A DNA stretch of 64,000 bases, taken from assembly GCF_000515275.1 (NCBI RefSeq), contig NZ_KI911560.1, positions 62,001 through 126,000 of the forward strand, written 5' to 3'. A program made the position numbers and the translations under genes. This DNA is from Methylophilus sp. 5. Its GTDB lineage: Bacteria > Pseudomonadota > Gammaproteobacteria > Burkholderiales > Methylophilaceae. Numbering within the stretch: the first letter of the stretch is position 1; each line of letters opens with the position of its first letter. This document shows, piece by piece, positions 61,136 through 64,000 of this stretch. Below the pieces are notes generated by a model. That model saw only the letters and a list, made by a program, of their open reading frames with translations, searched no databases and was not told where the DNA came from.

Positions 61136-64000
61136 ATGACCGCCCCAACGCCAGATACCACCAGTGAAATTTCAATCTTTGACGCTAGTTCAAGCTCAAG
61201 CAACTCTTACGTTAACGTTTTACTGCTGGGCAATAAATGGGGCGGGCCTGTTGGCAGCTCTGCCACTGTTTACTACAGTTTTCCGACCTCTAGAAGTAAC
61301 GAATACTGGTCTCAAGACTTTATTAATGGTTATGGCGTTCTTGACCCCATGTCAGAAGCCACACCTGACTATGTATCGCTCACGCCACTCACCAGCAGTC
61401 AACAAAGCGGCATGTCGCTAGCTTTAAATGCTTGGGCCAGTGTGGCCAACCTTAATTTTATCCAGGTCAATGAAACACCTAGTGCAGTCGGCGATATCCG
61501 ATTTGGCTTCACCAGCGATGGCTCTATGTCACCAGAGATTTATGCTTATGCTTATAGTGTTGACCAATCCTTGTATGAGTATAGTGACCTTTTCCCTTAC
61601 ACCAGGGGCGGCGATATCTGGTTTAACAAAAATCAGCCCGACCAAACCGGTAATAACTTTTCAACCGGTGCAATGGGATACTTTGTTGGCTTGCATGAGA
61701 TTGGGCATGCGTTAGGGCTAGACCATTCGTTTTCTGAAGAAGAAGGCGATTTGGGCTTACCAACAGATATTGAATATGTTCAATATACCGTCATGAGTTA
61801 CTCAGATCTGCCTGGCTCTCATTTTGATGGATTTAATGAGTACTATCCAACAACACCGATGCTATATGACATTTTGGCCATCCAGCATATATACGGAGCT
61901 AATAACAGCTACAACGCCAATGACAACGTATATGTATTCTCTTCTTCGCAGCGTTATTACCAAACGATTTGGGATGCTGGCGGTAATGACACTATTAAAT
62001 ACGCCTCTGCAAATGGCGGAGTCATCAATCTTGAAGCCGGCTCTTTCAGCCAATTGGGTAAATCTTTTAAAGTAGGCTTTAATAATGACACCGTGCAACA
62101 AGACAATATTGCGATTGCATTTAACGTTGTAATCGAGAACGCTATTGGTGGTAGCGGTAACGATAAAATAACCGGCAATAGTGCGAGCAATATCTTAGAC
62201 GGCGGCGCGGGTGCTGACGTGATAATCGGTGGTGAGGGGAATGATACTTACATCGTCGACAACGTTGCAGATTCCATCATTGAAGCACTGAACGAAGGCA
62301 CAGATCTTATCAAAGCCAGCGTCAGCTTTAGGCTGTCAGACAATGTAGAGAACCTGACGCTGACTGGCACTGCTGCGATCAATGGTACCGGTAATACTTT
62401 AGATAACATCATCACAGGTAACGCTGGTAACAATACGCTGAACGGCAATGGCGGCATTGATACCCTGAGTGGTGATAAAGGAAACGACACGTATATTGTC
62501 GAAGATGAAGATGTGACTGTTATTGAACGAGCGAATGAAGGCATTGACCTCGTTAGAGCAAGTATCACTTACACACTTGATGCGACTAATGTTGCCAATG
62601 TAGAAAACCTGACACTTACCGGAACGAATGTTATCAATGGCAGCGGTAATGCACTCGCAAACACCATCACAGGTAATGCAGGCAATAACATCCTTGACGG
62701 TGGTGCTGGTGTAGACAAGCTTATCGGTGGCAATGGCGATGACACTTACATCGTCGACCTCGTGCAGACAGGCCCGACTGCTGCTAACTACAAAGTCGCT
62801 CTGCAAGATACCATCACGGAGACTTCTGTTGCAGGTTCTGGTGTGGATACCCTTGAACTCAGATTGCTTAATGGTATTAGCTACACGATGGATAACGCAT
62901 CGACTATCACTCTTGGTGCAAACCTTGAGAACCTGGATGCATCTAACACAGGCACGACCAAACTCAACCTAACAGGTAACGCACTCGCCAACACTCTCAT
63001 TGGCAATGATGCAGACAACATTGTTGATGGTGGTGCTGGTGCAGACACTCTGCGTGGTGGCGACGGTAATGATACCTACATCCTTGACCTCAAGATTTCA
63101 GCGGGCAGCATCAACTTTGATGACACCGTGACTGAATATAGCGGTACATCGCAAGGGATCGACACCATCAAACTGCGCGGTAGCGCAACCCTATCATCAA
63201 CCATTGATGTGTCTCTTAACCGTTGGACTAATATTGAAAACATTGATGCTTCAGCTACGGGTATTACCAAACTCACTCTCAAGGGCAACGATGAGGACAA
63301 TACCCTCATAGGCAATAACGCAGCCAATATACTGGAAGGTGGATTGGGGAACGACACCCTGAATGGTGGTACTGGCGCAGACAGAATGATAGGCGGCAAG
63401 GGTTGGGATACTTACTATGTAGATAACATTGCTGATGTCATTATCGAACAGGTGAATACCGATACTTTTTTAGCCGACGAAGGCGTCGATACTATCCTAT
63501 CCTCTATTAACCTCTCTCTCGCGAATTATGCCAATGTTGAATATCTCACGCTGCTGGGTACAGCAAATTTAAATGCAACCGGCAACACTGGCAGTAACTT
63601 GTTGATAGGAAACTCCGGCAACAATATTTTAGATGGCGGCGGCAATCGGGACGATATGCAAGGTGGTGCTGGCAATGATACTTACATTGTTGATGATAGT
63701 AACGACCAGGCGATTGAAACCATTGCAGGGGCAGCCGGCGGTATTGATATCGTCTTATCATCAGTAAGTTTTGCGCTGAATTACAATGTCGAGAACCTCA
63801 CGTTAACAGGTACTGAAAATATTGATGGCTATGGTAACGAGTTAAACAATACTATTAGAGGCAATACAGGTAATAACCGACTAAGTGGCGGCGGAGATGG
63901 CTCCGATACACTGATTGGCGGTGCTGGTAATGACATCTATGAGGTGACTTACTTATTTGCGAGTACAGCCAAACCAGTGACGCAAGATTCCGTGATAGAG
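61136..64000 (+). CDS. Serralysin-like zinc metalloprotease with long RTX tail, runs off right edge
   Basis: At least 955 aa, open to the last base, starting at ATG 61136 (MTAPTPDTTSEISIFDASSS). Extracellular M10-type metallopeptidase: zinc motif HEIGHALGLDH at residues 187-197 (His187, His191, His197 with Glu188 as base) and Met-turn M220 in TVMSYSD. The catalytic domain ends near residue 290, followed by RTX beta-roll blocks (GGSGNDKITGNS, GGEGNDTYIVD) to the window end. Serralysins are secreted by type I systems, folding outside with calcium. No serralysin inhibitor or ABC exporter gene is seen here. Ribosome site weak. The 3' end is cut. Confidence 0.88.
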   Translation, partial: MTAPTPDTTSEISIFDASSSSSNSYVNVLLLGNKWGGPVGSSATVYYSFPTSRSNEYWSQDFINGYGVLDPMSEATPDYVSLTPLTSSQQSGMSLALNAWASVANLNFIQVNETPSAVGDIRFGFTSDGSMSPEIYAYAYSVDQSLYEYSDLFPYTRGGDIWFNKNQPDQTGNNFSTGAMGYFVGLHEIGHALGLDHSFSEEEGDLGLPTDIEYVQYTVMSYSDLPGSHFDGFNEYYPTTPMLYDILAIQHIYGANNSYNANDNVYVFSSSQRYYQTIWDAGGNDTIKYASANGGVINLEAGSFSQLGKSFKVGFNNDTVQQDNIAIAFNVVIENAIGGSGNDKITGNSASNILDGGAGADVIIGGEGNDTYIVDNVADSIIEALNEGTDLIKASVSFRLSDNVENLTLTGTAAINGTGNTLDNIITGNAGNNTLNGNGGIDTLSGDKGNDTYIVEDEDVTVIERANEGIDLVRASITYTLDATNVANVENLTLTGTNVINGSGNALANTITGNAGNNILDGGAGVDKLIGGNGDDTYIVDLVQTGPTAANYKVALQDTITETSVAGSGVDTLELRLLNGISYTMDNASTITLGANLENLDASNTGTTKLNLTGNALANTLIGNDADNIVDGGAGADTLRGGDGNDTYILDLKISAGSINFDDTVTEYSGTSQGIDTIKLRGSATLSSTIDVSLNRWTNIENIDASATGITKLTLKGNDEDNTLIGNNAANILEGGLGNDTLNGGTGADRMIGGKGWDTYYVDNIADVIIEQVNTDTFLADEGVDTILSSINLSLANYANVEYLTLLGTANLNATGNTGSNLLIGNSGNNILDGGGNRDDMQGGAGNDTYIVDDSNDQAIETIAGAAGGIDIVLSSVSFALNYNVENLTLTGTENIDGYGNELNNTIRGNTGNNRLSGGGDGSDTLIGGAGNDIYEVTYLFASTAKPVTQDSVIE
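62708..63350 (+). repeat. RTX super-repeat copy shared with the preceding gene
   Basis: Starts GVDKLIGGNGDDTYIVDL and follows the same order of blocks as R1 to R3 of the 1380-residue protein (ANYKVALQDTITET, ITLGANLENLDAS, NLTGNALANTLIGN), with more changes. It marks a module shared between the two adjacent RTX genes. Confidence 0.75.

Noticed and set aside
57590..63990. Large ORFs on the minus strand opposite the RTX genes
   Set aside because: They are shadow frames produced by the repeated GGxGxD codons and lack ribosome sites and recognisable domains.
1..64000. CRISPR arrays, tRNA or rRNA genes, prophage or insertion sequences
   Set aside because: No regularly spaced repeats, tRNA-like folds, transposase or integrase genes were seen; the only strong repeats are coding RTX units.

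Overview
This window looks like a chromosomal segment of a betaproteobacterium, most likely an obligate or facultative methylotroph of the Methylophilaceae type (inference from recall of gene content, not from a search). Pointers are an elongation factor P with Arg32 next to its arginine rhamnosyltransferase EarP, the yhdP - nitrilase - tldD run, a DUF2934 protein, a YezD-like protein ahead of a sulfate-binding protein, and a moderate GC content near 50 percent that drops in the two RTX genes at the right end. Coding density is high, no gap exceeds 300 bases, and I found no tRNA, rRNA, IS element, prophage or CRISPR array.

Left edge (1-2830): the most notable system, a family 2A encapsulin shell gene (5' end cut by the window) overlapping by 14 nt a cysteine desulfurase that carries a roughly 220-residue low-complexity N-terminal extension, the expected cargo-loading region. 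Together they should form a protein nanocompartment handling sulfur released from cysteine. 2.9-13 kb: a TAXI-type solute-binding protein, two tandem membrane EAL phosphodiesterases, a DUF2325 protein, a YezD / alginate-export-type porin / sulfate-binding-protein operon, and an OprP/OprO-type phosphate porin with a clear Pho box. 13-19 kb: lysS, a CpxAR-like two-component system, an unknown protein and a YheS-type ABC-F ATPase, all leftward. 19-26.8 kb: yhdP, a nitrilase-family amidase and tldD rightward, then a FHS-family sugar transporter leftward.

27-35.6 kb: DUF2934 protein, a trypsin-like protease with a small exported partner, efp and earP, a YceI-like protein with a Fur-like site, an exonuclease, an OmpA lipoprotein, a four-gene exported metal-handling operon (His/Cys-rich protein, outer-membrane-like protein, HMA-domain protein, CC-motif membrane protein) and greB. 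35.8-43.8 kb: a chemoreceptor with repeated HAMP-like modules, a 1024-residue LGFP-repeat protein with a probable papain-like cysteine peptidase centre, a GntR/UTRA regulator convergent with a PfkB sugar kinase, and a small membrane protein. 43.9-50 kb: an AddB/AddA-like nuclease-helicase pair.

50-55.6 kb looks like an accessory xenobiotic or stress island: HxlR regulator divergent from an isolated FabF-type ketosynthase, then an exported alpha/beta hydrolase divergent from a TetR - DHA2 efflux - nitroreductase operon, with two matching TACC-N4-GGTA operators between them. 55.7-64 kb: a tiny exported protein, a DedA protein and two large RTX proteins. The first is a 1380-residue RTX protein built from roughly 370-residue super-repeats. 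The second is a serralysin-like zinc metalloprotease with a long RTX tail that shares one of the same super-repeat modules and runs off the right edge. No type I secretion transporter lies inside the window.
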